In this document: positions 47,053 to 56,185 of the stretch, in pieces
Position numbering within the stretch: the first letter of the stretch is position 1
How the letters are laid out: each line of letters opens with the position of its first letter
Assembly (NCBI GenBank): GCA_963663005.2
Contig: CAXXHH010000010.1
Span: 186,001 to 250,000 of the forward strand
Reading direction: 5' to 3'
Length of the DNA stretch: 64,000 bases
Origin: CAINVV01 sp963663005
GTDB lineage: Bacteria > Bacteroidota > Bacteroidia > Bacteroidales > Prolixibacteraceae
Position numbers and translations under genes: made by a program
Notes under the pieces: generated by a model
Database searches by the model: none
What the model was told of the DNA's origin: nothing
The model's input: only the letters and a program-made list of their open reading frames with translations

Positions 47053-47088
47053 AAAAGGGAAACCCCAGTAGCCTGAAGTTTCCCTTTT
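47053..47088 (-). terminator. Intrinsic terminator after the Gfo/Idh/MocA gene
   Basis: An 11-bp stem (47053-47063 with 47078-47088, core GGGAAAC/GTTTCCC) lies about 20 bases beyond the stop codon of the oxidoreductase. On the minus strand the stem is followed by a T-run of eight or nine. A classic Rho-independent terminator. Confidence 0.85.
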
Positions 47089-47108
47089 ATAAAATTAGAA
47101 CCGATTTA

Positions 47109-48473
47109 TCAGATTACATCTGGCATCAGATAAGGCGCTCTATATTCGCGGGTCAGCATGTTGTTGGCATCAACATCACCATCGCCGATGAAACGTTCAG
47201 CAACCGGATCAAAATCAAGTTGACGTCCCAAACGATACGAAATATTGCCCAGGTGAGCCAATGAAGAGGCCAAAGCTCCGGTTTGAACCGGACCATTTTG
47301 AATGCTCATGTCGCGGGCACGGATTGCGTCGAACCAGTTTTGGAAATGGAGTGTTAATTCCCCTTTTTCAGAACGGCTTGGACCCTTTTCACGCTTCGAG
47401 CCAAGGAAAGATTCGTATGTTCCGTATCCATTTACAACCAGGTAACCTTTATCTCCGTAGAAAATATTTCCTACACCTGCGCCATCTTCGAGGTTGGTGT
47501 ACCAGTTACGTACTTCGAACTGAATGATTTTCTTCTCTTTCGGATAGTGGTAAATAGATGTTTGAACTTCAGGCACCTCTTTGCAATCATCCCACAGGAA
47601 TTTGCCGCCCATGGAAGTAATTCTTTCAGGTAAGCTATTTACGCCCAATCCCCACATGCAAAGATCGGTCTCGTGAATACCTTGATTACCAACATCACCG
47701 TTTCCGTAGTTCCAGTGCCAGTGCCAGTTGTAGTGAACCAAATTCTTGGAGAAAGGACGCATTGGAGCAGGACCGCACCACAAATCATAATTTAATCCGG
47801 CAGGAGTTGGGGAGATACCCTTGTTGCCGATATCCGGGCGGGAACGGTAAACGAGTCCTCTGGACATATAAACGCGGCCAATCAAACCATCCTTCAGATG
47901 CTGAACAGCTTCGCGGATAGCTACGGAACTGCGGAGTTGAACACCATGCTGCACAATCCTGTTGTATTTGTAAGCAGCTTCAATGAGTTTACGTCCTTCA
48001 GCTATATTATGAGTTGCAGGCTTTTCAACATATACATCTTTTCCAGCCTGGCAAGCCCAAATTGACAACAACGCATGCCAATGGTTTGGAACAGCCACTG
48101 TAACAGCATCAATTGTTTTGTCTTCCAGCGCCCTGCGGAAATCCTGGTGGATAACTACCTTTTTGCTGTAGTCCTTTTCGAATTCATTCGCGCGAGTCTG
48201 TAAAACATCCATATCCGGATCACACAAAGCGGCTACTTCGACGTTTGCTTTTCCGGAAAGGCCCATAACTTCTTCGATGTGAGACTTACCACGGCCGTTA
48301 ACTCCGCATACAGCAACCCTGATGCGGTCGTTGGCTCCTTTTGCAGAAGCGGGAATGATAACCGGTTTCTTTACCTGACCAACAACTGCTGAAGGTACAA
48401 CTGCGGCAGCAATGGCTCCGGTAGATGCGGTTTTAAGAAAACTTCTTCTTTGATTTTTTTCTTCTTTTTCCAT
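47109..48473 (-). CDS. Tat-exported Gfo/Idh/MocA-family oxidoreductase
   Basis: 454 residues with a twin-arginine signal (NQRRSFLKTASTGAIAAA), so folded, cofactor-loaded export is expected. The Rossmann part shows RIRVAVCGVNGRGKSHIEEV and the EKP motif in DVYVEKPATHNIAEG. The C-terminal alpha/beta domain contains HYNWHWHWNYGNGDVGNQGIHE, shortened here to its core NYGNGDVGNQGIHETD. Exported members of this family often act on sugars by NAD-dependent redox chemistry, including GH109-like hydrolysis; the substrate here is unknown. It follows the PmoA-family gene, and transcription ends at 47053-47088. Confidence 0.88.
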   Translation of the reverse strand: MEKEEKNQRRSFLKTASTGAIAAAVVPSAVVGQVKKPVIIPASAKGANDRIRVAVCGVNGRGKSHIEEVMGLSGKANVEVAALCDPDMDVLQTRANEFEKDYSKKVVIHQDFRRALEDKTIDAVTVAVPNHWHALLSIWACQAGKDVYVEKPATHNIAEGRKLIEAAYKYNRIVQHGVQLRSSVAIREAVQHLKDGLIGRVYMSRGLVYRSRPDIGNKGISPTPAGLNYDLWCGPAPMRPFSKNLVHYNWHWHWNYGNGDVGNQGIHETDLCMWGLGVNSLPERITSMGGKFLWDDCKEVPEVQTSIYHYPKEKKIIQFEVRNWYTNLEDGAGVGNIFYGDKGYLVVNGYGTYESFLGSKREKGPSRSEKGELTLHFQNWFDAIRARDMSIQNGPVQTGALASSLAHLGNISYRLGRQLDFDPVAERFIGDGDVDANNMLTREYRAPYLMPDVI

Positions 48474-48483
48474 TTGTAAAAAA

Positions 48484-48515
48484 TTGCGTTAGTTATAAAA
48501 ATTTGCGTTAGTTAT
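48484..48515. repeat. Direct repeat TTGCGTTAGTTAT x2
   Basis: TTGCGTTAGTTAT occurs at 48484-48496 and 48503-48515, 19 bases apart. The second copy includes the stop codon of the PmoA-family gene. It may be a slippage duplication or a binding site ahead of the oxidoreductase gene. Confidence 0.5.
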
Positions 48516-49531
48516 TTAAAATTCTTTGACAGCGTGTTCAGTTCTGCATCCGTCAGATCGCCGCCAATCACAATTTTGTGCTTTAAAACGATGCTCTCGC
48601 CCGCTTTAAGTACAACTTTTACTTCAGTAGCACCTTTGTCGACAGCGCGACCAGCAAAATTATTCGTGGCAAAAAGTCCGTAGCCGCGGGCATGCGACCA
48701 AGCCGGATAGTTCACATTATTTTTATTGTCAATGATCGCGATCGTAATTACCTCGCCATCTTTTGTCGCACGCAGGGCAACCCAGGGCGAACGTTTGCTC
48801 CAAACATTGCCACCCTGAATACCTTCAGCATTCCGGTAAACACCGTTGACCCCCTCATTGTTCATGGCCGCAACTTCTGTCACATTGCCATTGGCATCCA
48901 AAAATTTTTCGGGTTTCGTGGATGGTTCTTCAAAAGCCCTGTCCAGACGTAAGCCAATAACGCCTTCCTTGTTTTCAGTAAACGTAACGGGTTGTTTAGC
49001 AGTTAATTTAGTTGATCTTTCAATGCTCCTAAAGTTGTCAGAACCTTCAAAAACAAAGGTAGTTTCCTCGTTCAGAAGGACTTTATTTTGGTAATCGACC
49101 CATTCAGAGTTCGTTACAAGCGTTCCTTTGGCAGGATTCTGACTTACTATTTTTACGAATTTGATGGTTCCATACTTTGGTTTATCTGCCGGTTTGATGG
49201 CAAATGAATTATTCCAGAAATCCAGTCCGTTTACATCGCCAAAATTGAACCATAATCCAACGTGATGGGGATGATCCGTACGCTCAAATGGACGTGGATT
49301 CAACGGATAACCGCGCGTAATCAATTTGCCTGAAGCGCTGGCAATCGGATAAAGCGACTGCTTTTCCATATTGTCGGGATAGATATACGCTGTGAAAAAT
49401 TTTCCGTCAACAAGGACTTCCACTTTTTTGCCGGCGTCGTCTTTCTTAAACTCAATTTTCCCCTTGGGGGCAGCAGTGATACAACCGGCCGAAACCAGTA
49501 CTGCTAAGATTGAAACTAAAAGTTTTTTCAT
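48512..49531 (-). CDS. PmoA-family (DUF6807) secreted protein
   Basis: From ATG 49529-49531 about 339 residues; the 26-codon upstream extension precedes the signal sequence and is unlikely. The N-terminus (KKLLVSILAVLVSAGC) reads as a signal peptide, possibly a lipoprotein (Cys about 17). The body contains RPFERTDHPHHVGLWFNFG and WSKRSPWVALRA, typical of the DUF6807 beta-sandwich named after methane-oxygenase PmoA by chance annotation; no oxygenase activity is implied. These proteins are commonly paired with Gfo/Idh/MocA oxidoreductases in Bacteroidota glycan loci, as here (38 bases apart). Confidence 0.8.
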   Translation of the reverse strand: MKKLLVSILAVLVSAGCITAAPKGKIEFKKDDAGKKVEVLVDGKFFTAYIYPDNMEKQSLYPIASASGKLITRGYPLNPRPFERTDHPHHVGLWFNFGDVNGLDFWNNSFAIKPADKPKYGTIKFVKIVSQNPAKGTLVTNSEWVDYQNKVLLNEETTFVFEGSDNFRSIERSTKLTAKQPVTFTENKEGVIGLRLDRAFEEPSTKPEKFLDANGNVTEVAAMNNEGVNGVYRNAEGIQGGNVWSKRSPWVALRATKDGEVITIAIIDNKNNVNYPAWSHARGYGLFATNNFAGRAVDKGATEVKVVLKAGESIVLKHKIVIGGDLTDAELNTLSKNFK

Positions 49532-49717
49532 GTGTTTATGGTTTTGCTTTTTAATGGCCACATTGAATACCCTGATAATCATTTTCGGTTGTTGCGAAAA
49601 TTTTCTCATGGCTATTTCATGTGTGATTCGATTTTCTTACCAAGTTTATACCTACAATTTTACAATAATTATTTTGTGAAATTCTTGCGCTAAACAACAA
49701 TTTAGTAAGGATTTCAA

Positions 49718-50515
49718 CTATTTGCCTTTTTTCGAATTCTTCAGCAAATAATCTGTAAGATTTTCAGCGGCTTTCAAATTTTCAAAATCTGCCGGAAGCA
49801 TCGCATGATCAATATATTCGTTGTATATCCATGGATCACCGATTGCAAGCACTAAGCCTTTCCCAATTTTACTTTCGGCCATGTAGGTTTCCCCGTTTTC
49901 GGTAAGAATGGCTTTCGCCGGACTCTTAAGCCTGAAAGATGAAATCTCTTTCATGTAAATTTTCGACACTCCTTTAAATATCGGATGATCAGAGAAGGAT
50001 GTAAATGCCGCCATATCCCATTTCCGATTCAGCACCGGATGCATGGTCACGTGGTTAAAATGCATGCCAAATTCGGCCGCAAGCATATTCAGGTGCGTAA
50101 ACTCGCAGTTTGGTGCATCATTTGCCAGAATAATTAAGACTCCTCCGGCATTTACCCAGCTTTTGATGGCCTTAATATCGGCAGGCATGATGTAATTAGG
50201 AGATTTGGATTCTGTTGTAGTATCCGGATCAACAATTATATAGACATCCAGCTTGGCTAAATTTTTTGAATCCGCAGCCTGCTCAATGGTTGTCAGGGTT
50301 GCACCACGTTTCTTGAAAAGTTCGCCCCATTGTGAATAACCACTGTTCTCAGTATCCGTCCACAAATAGTGAAACGGCACATTTGTATTTGGTTTTACCT
50401 CCCGGTTGTACCAATTGTCGAGCCCGACAACCTGGGCAAAAGATGACTGAGCGAAGATGAGCAAGCCGGCAACAAACAGCAGTTTGAACAGCTTTTCGGA
50501 TACGTAATTTTTCAT
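49718..50515 (-). CDS. Secreted GATase-like/DUF4350-like protein
   Basis: 265 residues with signal peptide (KLFKLLFVAGLLIFAQSSFAQ). The body resembles a class-I glutamine-amidotransferase-like fold: LDVYIIVDPDT, WVNAGGVLIILANDAPN (the strand-turn-helix seen in DUF4350/ThuA-like proteins), FSDHPIFKGV and KGLVLAIGDPWIYNEYI. No clear Cys-His pair is present, so enzymatic activity is doubtful. Similar domains are found fused to or beside GH88/GH105 enzymes. It lies between the second HTCS and the PmoA-family gene on the same strand. Confidence 0.55.
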   Translation of the reverse strand: MKNYVSEKLFKLLFVAGLLIFAQSSFAQVVGLDNWYNREVKPNTNVPFHYLWTDTENSGYSQWGELFKKRGATLTTIEQAADSKNLAKLDVYIIVDPDTTTESKSPNYIMPADIKAIKSWVNAGGVLIILANDAPNCEFTHLNMLAAEFGMHFNHVTMHPVLNRKWDMAAFTSFSDHPIFKGVSKIYMKEISSFRLKSPAKAILTENGETYMAESKIGKGLVLAIGDPWIYNEYIDHAMLPADFENLKAAENLTDYLLKNSKKGK

Positions 50516-50595
50516 TTTAGCTTTGATATTTAGTTAATAATCAATTTTTTGATACAAATTTTAATTGTAAATCAAATAAAATAAGACCTGCCATC

Positions 50596-53500
50596 CTACC
50601 CTTTCCGGGCATCTCGTTTCATCTTGCTGATATACTCAGATGGCGTCTGTCCAAGTTGTTTTTTAAAGCACATCGAATAGTATGAATGTGAGTTAAAACC
50701 AACTTTAAAACAGATCTCGTCGATGTTTGTCTCTCCATTTTCGATGAGTTTAATCGATTTGCTTATCCTGACAAATTTAATAAACTCGGTGGCAGACTGG
50801 TTCGTCAGCGCCTTTAATTTTCTGTGCAATGAACTTCTGCTCAGGTTGAGTTCGGAAGCCAGTGTATCGACGGTGAAACTTACATCAACCATGTGGCTCT
50901 CTATTATTTCGCCGGCTCTTTCCAACAATTCCCTGTCGGGTTGGAATTTTTGCATCTCTTCCTGCCATTCGCCCTGCGATTTAGCAAATTTTTCGCGCAA
51001 TACGGTTCTGGAATCCAGCAAATTTTTTATCCGGTGCAACAATACTCTGTCGTCAAAAGGTTTGATGACATAATCATCGGCTCCCGTTTCGAATCCCTCG
51101 AGCTGGTTTTCAACTGATGATAGCGCGGTGAGTAGCATGACTGGTATATGACTTGTGTTGAGATCCGTTTTTAGCCTGCGACAAAATTCGTTCCCATCCA
51201 TTTCCGGCATCATCACATCGGTAAGCACTAAATCTGCGCCATTTTCCCGGATAAGCCTCAACCCTTCCATTGCATCATCGGCCGTACTCACGAGGTAGTG
51301 CTCCAACAGGAGGTTTTTAAGCAACTTCTGCATCTCCTTGTTATCTTCAACTACCAGAATTCTGGTTCCTTTGTCAGATTTGGAATTAGCCGGTTGACTT
51401 TCCGATGAGCCAATTCCGTGTGTTTCGAATACTAAAGTCTGGGAAATCGGTTTATGCACTCCTCTTTCTATTTCATTCGGTGTAATTGGAAGGTGAACAT
51501 AAAAAGTTGCCCCCATGTTTTCGCCGGTATACACCTCAAGCTGCCCGTGGTGCATTAAAACATATTCGCTGCAAAGATGCAAACCAATACCAGTGCCGGT
51601 AATCTGTCCGGGAGCCTGATAAAACCGATCAAAAATATTTTCCAAATCGGACGGATCGATTCCGGCACCTTCATTTTTAACGACGATGGTAACCTGATTT
51701 CCGGATATCACATCTCCAACAGAATGGTACCAGGGCTCCGTTGGATTAGACGGCTTCCAGTCAGAATTCCGTATTGAAAGTTGAATCCTGCCCTCGGTTT
51801 TCGTATATTTTATTGCGTTGGAAAGCAGATTAAAAACCAGCTTATCGATTTTATCCGGTTCGATGGAAATGAAAAGTGAAGAAAAATCGGATTCAAAATT
51901 GAACTTGATATTTCGGTCGTTATCCTGCAAAGAGAAGCACTGAAACACTTCCTGGCAAAGCGCAACCAGATCGAAAGGTTGTGGCTGAAAGTCGGTCTTG
52001 CCAAGCTCAATTTTGCGAATATCCAGAAACTGGTTCACCAGTCGGAGAAGCCTGTTGGCGTTATTTTCGATCATTCTCACGTGCTCCATTTGATCCTCTT
52101 TTCCGGAAATCTTTCTTTTCAGCAGGGATAAAGGCGACAGGATCAACGTAAGAGGTGTCCGGAATTCATGCGAGATATTGGTAAAAAACTGAAGTTTCAG
52201 CTGGTGAAGCTTCTCCTCATTTTCCCGCTGGATACGCTCATGAAGGATCGAATTTTTGAGACGGTTCCGAATCCGAAGTTCGCGCTGCACTAAATAAAAA
52301 ATCAAAAGTATGAGCGCCAAGTAGAGGAAGTATGCGTATCCGGAGCTCCAGACCGGACTATCAATCGTAATTGAAAGTTGCGTTGGCGTATCGCTCCACT
52401 TTCCGTCATTATTCGCGGCAAGTACCTCAAAGACGTAATCACCCGGAGGAATTTTAGTAAAAATTGCCTTGTTGTCCTTCTGAATTTCCACCCAAACCGG
52501 GTTATATCCATTCAAACGATACTTAAACCGATTTTTCTGCGGCAGCAGGAAATTATTGGCTGCAAATTCGAATCGTAGCGAGTTCTGATTATACTTCAGT
52601 TCAAGATGACTCAGGGTAAGCAGGGATTGTTTGATTAAATCAGGGTCACTGACGTGGTTTACAGCCTGATTGTTTATCTCGAGTTTTGTAATATAGGCTT
52701 TCGGTGCGATTGGATTTTCCTTCATTAATTTTGGATCGAACCGCGTAAATCCGTTGGATCCGCCAAAAAAAAGCACACCCTTCCTGGTCCGGAATGCCGC
52801 ACCCGGATTAAACTGATTTCCTTGCAGTCCGTCGGAAAAATCATAGTTTTTGAATTTTCCGGTTACGGGCGAATAGGCCGAAATGCCGTTTTCAGTACTC
52901 ATCCAGATCAGGCCGGACTCGTCCTCCAAAATTCCATAGACGTCATTTCCCGGCAGGCCATCCTTCTGGGATAATTGCGAAAAAGCGTTGGTATCCAGAT
53001 TGTACAAATTGACTCCGCCACCGGCAGTACCGATCCAAATATTATGTTTGGAATCCTCCAAAAGCGAGTAGATTACGTTGCTGCTTATCCGGTTGTTTTT
53101 ATCCTGATTATAAAAAAAGCGTTCAAATTTCTCCGAGCCTTTGACTTTCCTGTTCAGCCCATAATTCGTTCCTACCCAGATATTTCCACGTGAATCGGTC
53201 AACAAAGAGCGAACCATATTCGATGAAAGCGATTCGGGATCACTGTTACTGGTTGCGTAATTCTTGACTTGCTTACTCGTAAAATTGTAGTAAAACAATC
53301 CCCGCATCGATGAGGCAAACCAAACCCCCTCGTCGGTGGAAATGATTGAGTAAAACTGCTCCTTAAAATCGTCGATCAGTTCAAAATGCTTGTATTCACT
53401 GGATCCCAACGACTGATAATATATCCCTGAAGCAAAGGTGCCAATCCAGAGTGTGCCATTTTTATCCACATGAATCGATTTCATATGGTTGACTACCCCG

Positions 53501-54720
53501 CTTTTGCTGTTAATCCTGACATTTGCAAAATTGCGGTCGTCGAGGTTCAAATAGTTCAGATGACCGTCTTCGGTAGCAACAATGGTATTTCCGTTTCTTG
53601 TTTCCTCAAAACCACAAACAACGTTGTCGCTCAATGAATTAACGTAAGACTCGCGCTTGAAATGTTCAAAATTATTGGACCATTCGTTGATGTAACTCAA
53701 TCCGCCCGACCAGGTGCCAATCCAGATTCCATTTTTGGAATCTTTGTAAATTTGAAAGATACTGTTATTAAGTAGTCCGGGATACTTTTCGTTGTTGATC
53801 ACTTCGATTGCACCTTGTTCTATCCGTGCTAAACCCTTGAAAGTTCCAATCCAGATTTCATTCTTAAATTTAAAAATCGTCCGGACCCGGGAGCTTGGCA
53901 ACTTGTTTTTCCCCTGTACATTATCACCATAATGTTCGGTCAGAACGCCATCTTTGGAAAAGAGATCTGCCCCACCCCAGTCGTAGCCGATCCAAATCTG
54001 ATCACCGTCCTGCAAAATGGTAAATACATTTTCGGTTCTCTCCCTGGCAAAAAAACGTATCTGATTATATGGCGGATCACAATAATAGATTCCACCATTT
54101 TGGCCACCTAACCAGATGCGGTTACCACTGCCTTCTGCTATGCGGATTACATCATTGCGTTGCGCGTCTGGCAGCGGGAGATATGTTAATAAGTTGGTTT
54201 TAAAATCAATGGAAGCGAACCCTGTATTATCCACCATCCAATAGGTACTGTCTGGCGTCTGTAAAATTTGGGTAACGTTATTTCCACGCAGATCGCCTGC
54301 CGCATCATGAAAAGAAAATCGTTTAAACCGTTCGCTCTGATCATCAAAAACGCAGACTCCGTTATTTGTTGAAATCCACATTTCACGCTTCTTGTCGAGG
54401 TACAGTGAACGAACCATGTTACCGGGAAGAGAGGTTTTATCCTCGGGAGAATTGATGAACTTAACCTTCTCGACAGAATTGTATCTATAGACACCGCTGT
54501 TCGACCCAAACCAGATAAAGCCAAATTTATCTTCCCGGATAGAACTTATTGCATCAAAGGTAAAACCTCCTTCCGGTGATATTTTCGCAATCTTAATATC
54601 GTCGGCCGATACCCCGACCGGACTACCAAAATAAGCGCAAGCAGATAAGATCAAGACCAGAAATTTCCGGCAACGGTATGTTGTCATCAGATGCAATTTT
54701 CGATTGGCTAAGTTAGTCAT
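50596..54720 (-). CDS. Second hybrid two-component system (HTCS) sensor-regulator
   Basis: Up to 1374 residues from ATG 54718-54720; ATG 54685-54687 is an alternative just before the signal (KFLVLILSACAYFG). The order is the same as in the first HTCS. There are many propeller repeats (FIWFGSNSGVYRYN; MWISTNNGVCVFD; IWIGTFKGLARIE), a Y_Y_Y domain, a membrane helix (YAYFLYLALILLIFYLV) and a kinase (FFTNISHEFRTPL; GTGIGLHL). These are followed by a receiver (LVLTDVMMPEMDGNEF) and an AraC-type domain (EICFKVGFNSHSYYSMCF). It is divergent from the GH88-susC operon and probably its activator; the sensed sugar is unknown. Confidence 0.95.
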   Translation of the reverse strand: MTNLANRKLHLMTTYRCRKFLVLILSACAYFGSPVGVSADDIKIAKISPEGGFTFDAISSIREDKFGFIWFGSNSGVYRYNSVEKVKFINSPEDKTSLPGNMVRSLYLDKKREMWISTNNGVCVFDDQSERFKRFSFHDAAGDLRGNNVTQILQTPDSTYWMVDNTGFASIDFKTNLLTYLPLPDAQRNDVIRIAEGSGNRIWLGGQNGGIYYCDPPYNQIRFFARERTENVFTILQDGDQIWIGYDWGGADLFSKDGVLTEHYGDNVQGKNKLPSSRVRTIFKFKNEIWIGTFKGLARIEQGAIEVINNEKYPGLLNNSIFQIYKDSKNGIWIGTWSGGLSYINEWSNNFEHFKRESYVNSLSDNVVCGFEETRNGNTIVATEDGHLNYLNLDDRNFANVRINSKSGVVNHMKSIHVDKNGTLWIGTFASGIYYQSLGSSEYKHFELIDDFKEQFYSIISTDEGVWFASSMRGLFYYNFTSKQVKNYATSNSDPESLSSNMVRSLLTDSRGNIWVGTNYGLNRKVKGSEKFERFFYNQDKNNRISSNVIYSLLEDSKHNIWIGTAGGGVNLYNLDTNAFSQLSQKDGLPGNDVYGILEDESGLIWMSTENGISAYSPVTGKFKNYDFSDGLQGNQFNPGAAFRTRKGVLFFGGSNGFTRFDPKLMKENPIAPKAYITKLEINNQAVNHVSDPDLIKQSLLTLSHLELKYNQNSLRFEFAANNFLLPQKNRFKYRLNGYNPVWVEIQKDNKAIFTKIPPGDYVFEVLAANNDGKWSDTPTQLSITIDSPVWSSGYAYFLYLALILLIFYLVQRELRIRNRLKNSILHERIQRENEEKLHQLKLQFFTNISHEFRTPLTLILSPLSLLKRKISGKEDQMEHVRMIENNANRLLRLVNQFLDIRKIELGKTDFQPQPFDLVALCQEVFQCFSLQDNDRNIKFNFESDFSSLFISIEPDKIDKLVFNLLSNAIKYTKTEGRIQLSIRNSDWKPSNPTEPWYHSVGDVISGNQVTIVVKNEGAGIDPSDLENIFDRFYQAPGQITGTGIGLHLCSEYVLMHHGQLEVYTGENMGATFYVHLPITPNEIERGVHKPISQTLVFETHGIGSSESQPANSKSDKGTRILVVEDNKEMQKLLKNLLLEHYLVSTADDAMEGLRLIRENGADLVLTDVMMPEMDGNEFCRRLKTDLNTSHIPVMLLTALSSVENQLEGFETGADDYVIKPFDDRVLLHRIKNLLDSRTVLREKFAKSQGEWQEEMQKFQPDRELLERAGEIIESHMVDVSFTVDTLASELNLSRSSLHRKLKALTNQSATEFIKFVRISKSIKLIENGETNIDEICFKVGFNSHSYYSMCFKKQLGQTPSEYISKMKRDARKG

Positions 54721-54754
54721 TCAACCATTTTTACTAACAAAAATTCTCAATTTT

Positions 54755-54786
54755 TAACAGATGTTGCAATTATGAAACATCTGTTA
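54755..54786. promoter_or_regulatory. Inverted repeat between HTCS and GH88 operon
   Basis: TAACAGATGTT (54755-54765) and AACATCTGTTA (54776-54786) are exact reverse complements with a 10-base spacer, centres 21 bases apart. It sits in the divergent promoter interval 54721-54914, where an HTCS AraC domain would be expected to bind. Confidence 0.45.
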
Positions 54787-54790
54787 CATT

Positions 54791-54825
54791 TTGGCACATA
54801 ATTGATACAATTTGAGACATAATTA
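54791..54825. promoter_or_regulatory. Direct repeat in the GH88 promoter region
   Basis: TTGGCACATAATTG (54791-54804) and TTGAGACATAATTA (54812-54825) repeat at exactly 21 bases, two helical turns, directly following the inverted repeat. Possible tandem half-sites for the HTCS or part of the promoter. Confidence 0.4.
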
Positions 54826-54914
54826 GTCGCAGACATTCCCCGCTGTCTCTAATTTTATAGACGTTCCAAACTGTTATTCGGGACAAACGACTAAACCAGA
54901 TAAGTGAAAAAAAA

Positions 54915-56126
54915 ATGAACTTCAAGAAAGTCCTCTACACGTTGGCTATCCTGCTGATGTTATTCACGGCATGTTATTCGGGAATAAAAAACGACACTAT
55001 TCCTGTTGTTTTGATCAAGAGTCAACTCAAACTCCTGGCGACAAATATCCGTGAAGCCAAATCTGCGGCAACAAAAAAAGAGTTGGTAACTGCCCGTAGC
55101 CTGGCCAGCGATGGATCTCTGAACCTTATTGCATCGAAAGATTGGTGCAGCGGATTTTACCCCGGAACTTTGTGGTTAGGCTCTACGCTCACCGGAGACA
55201 AAGAATTACAGCAATTGGCCGTTGAATACACCTTGCCGCTGGAACAGGAGAAATTTAATGGCAAAACGCATGACATGGGATTTAAGATGATGTCGAGTTT
55301 CGGACAGGGATATCGGATTACCAAAGATTCTGTCTATCGCAACATTTTAATCCAGTCGGCCAAAACCCTTGCCAAACGGTTTAATGAAAAAGTCGGAGCG
55401 CTTCGTTCATGGGATCATAGCAAAGAAAAATGGGACTATCCCGTGATTATTGATAATATGATGAACCTCGAACTGCTGTTCTGGGCGTCAAAACAAACGG
55501 GTGATCAGCAGTATTACAACATTGCCGTAAAGCATGCTGAGACAACCCTCGCTAACCATTTTCGTCCCGATTACAGCTCATGGCACGTAGTCGATTACGA
55601 TACAATTACCGGCAAAGTACTTAAAAAGACCACGCATCAGGGGTTTTCAGACTCATCAGCCTGGGCACGCGGTCAGGCGTGGGCATTATATGGCTACACG
55701 ATGTGCTACCGCGAAACCGGAATCATCCGCTTCCTGTATCAGGCCGAAAAGATTGCCGACTTTATACTGAACCACCCGAATCTCCCGGCAGATAAAATTC
55801 CGTATTGGGATTTCGATGCACCTGCTGCCCCATCCCGCCCACGAGATGCTTCGGCGGCAGCCATTACAGCCTCAGCACTGTTTGAGTTGGCTCAGTTTTC
55901 GCCACCGCAGAAAGATTTTTATATCCATTCGGCTGAGACAATCTTGAAAAATCTCACCAAAGATTACGCGTCTAAACCAGGCCAAAACAAGGGATTCCTT
56001 CTTGGTCATTCAACCGGTTCGTTCCCGCAGAATGTAGAAGTCGATGCTCCTATTAATTACGCCGACTATTTCTACGTGGAGGCATTAATCCGACAGGACA
56101 ATTACAATCAAACCAATATAAAATAA
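54915..56126 (+). CDS. GH88 unsaturated glucuronyl hydrolase (lipoprotein)
   Basis: 403 residues with a lipoprotein signal (LYTLAILLMLFTAC; Cys about 20). GH88 marks are WCSGFYPGTLWLG, THDMGFKMM (first catalytic Asp), VIIDNMMNLELLFWAS (second Asp), SAWARGQAWALYGYT and YWDFDAPAAPSRPRDASAAA. It removes 4,5-unsaturated uronic acid from lyase products by vinyl-ether hydration, feeding 5-keto-4-deoxyuronate to the kdu pathway. It opens the second locus, 60 bases before susC. Confidence 0.93.
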   Translation: MNFKKVLYTLAILLMLFTACYSGIKNDTIPVVLIKSQLKLLATNIREAKSAATKKELVTARSLASDGSLNLIASKDWCSGFYPGTLWLGSTLTGDKELQQLAVEYTLPLEQEKFNGKTHDMGFKMMSSFGQGYRITKDSVYRNILIQSAKTLAKRFNEKVGALRSWDHSKEKWDYPVIIDNMMNLELLFWASKQTGDQQYYNIAVKHAETTLANHFRPDYSSWHVVDYDTITGKVLKKTTHQGFSDSSAWARGQAWALYGYTMCYRETGIIRFLYQAEKIADFILNHPNLPADKIPYWDFDAPAAPSRPRDASAAAITASALFELAQFSPPQKDFYIHSAETILKNLTKDYASKPGQNKGFLLGHSTGSFPQNVEVDAPINYADYFYVEALIRQDNYNQTNIK

Positions 56127-56185
56127 ATTAAATCAGGTTATTAACAAATAAAATTAAGTTGTATGTTTTATTAAATTTTCAAATT

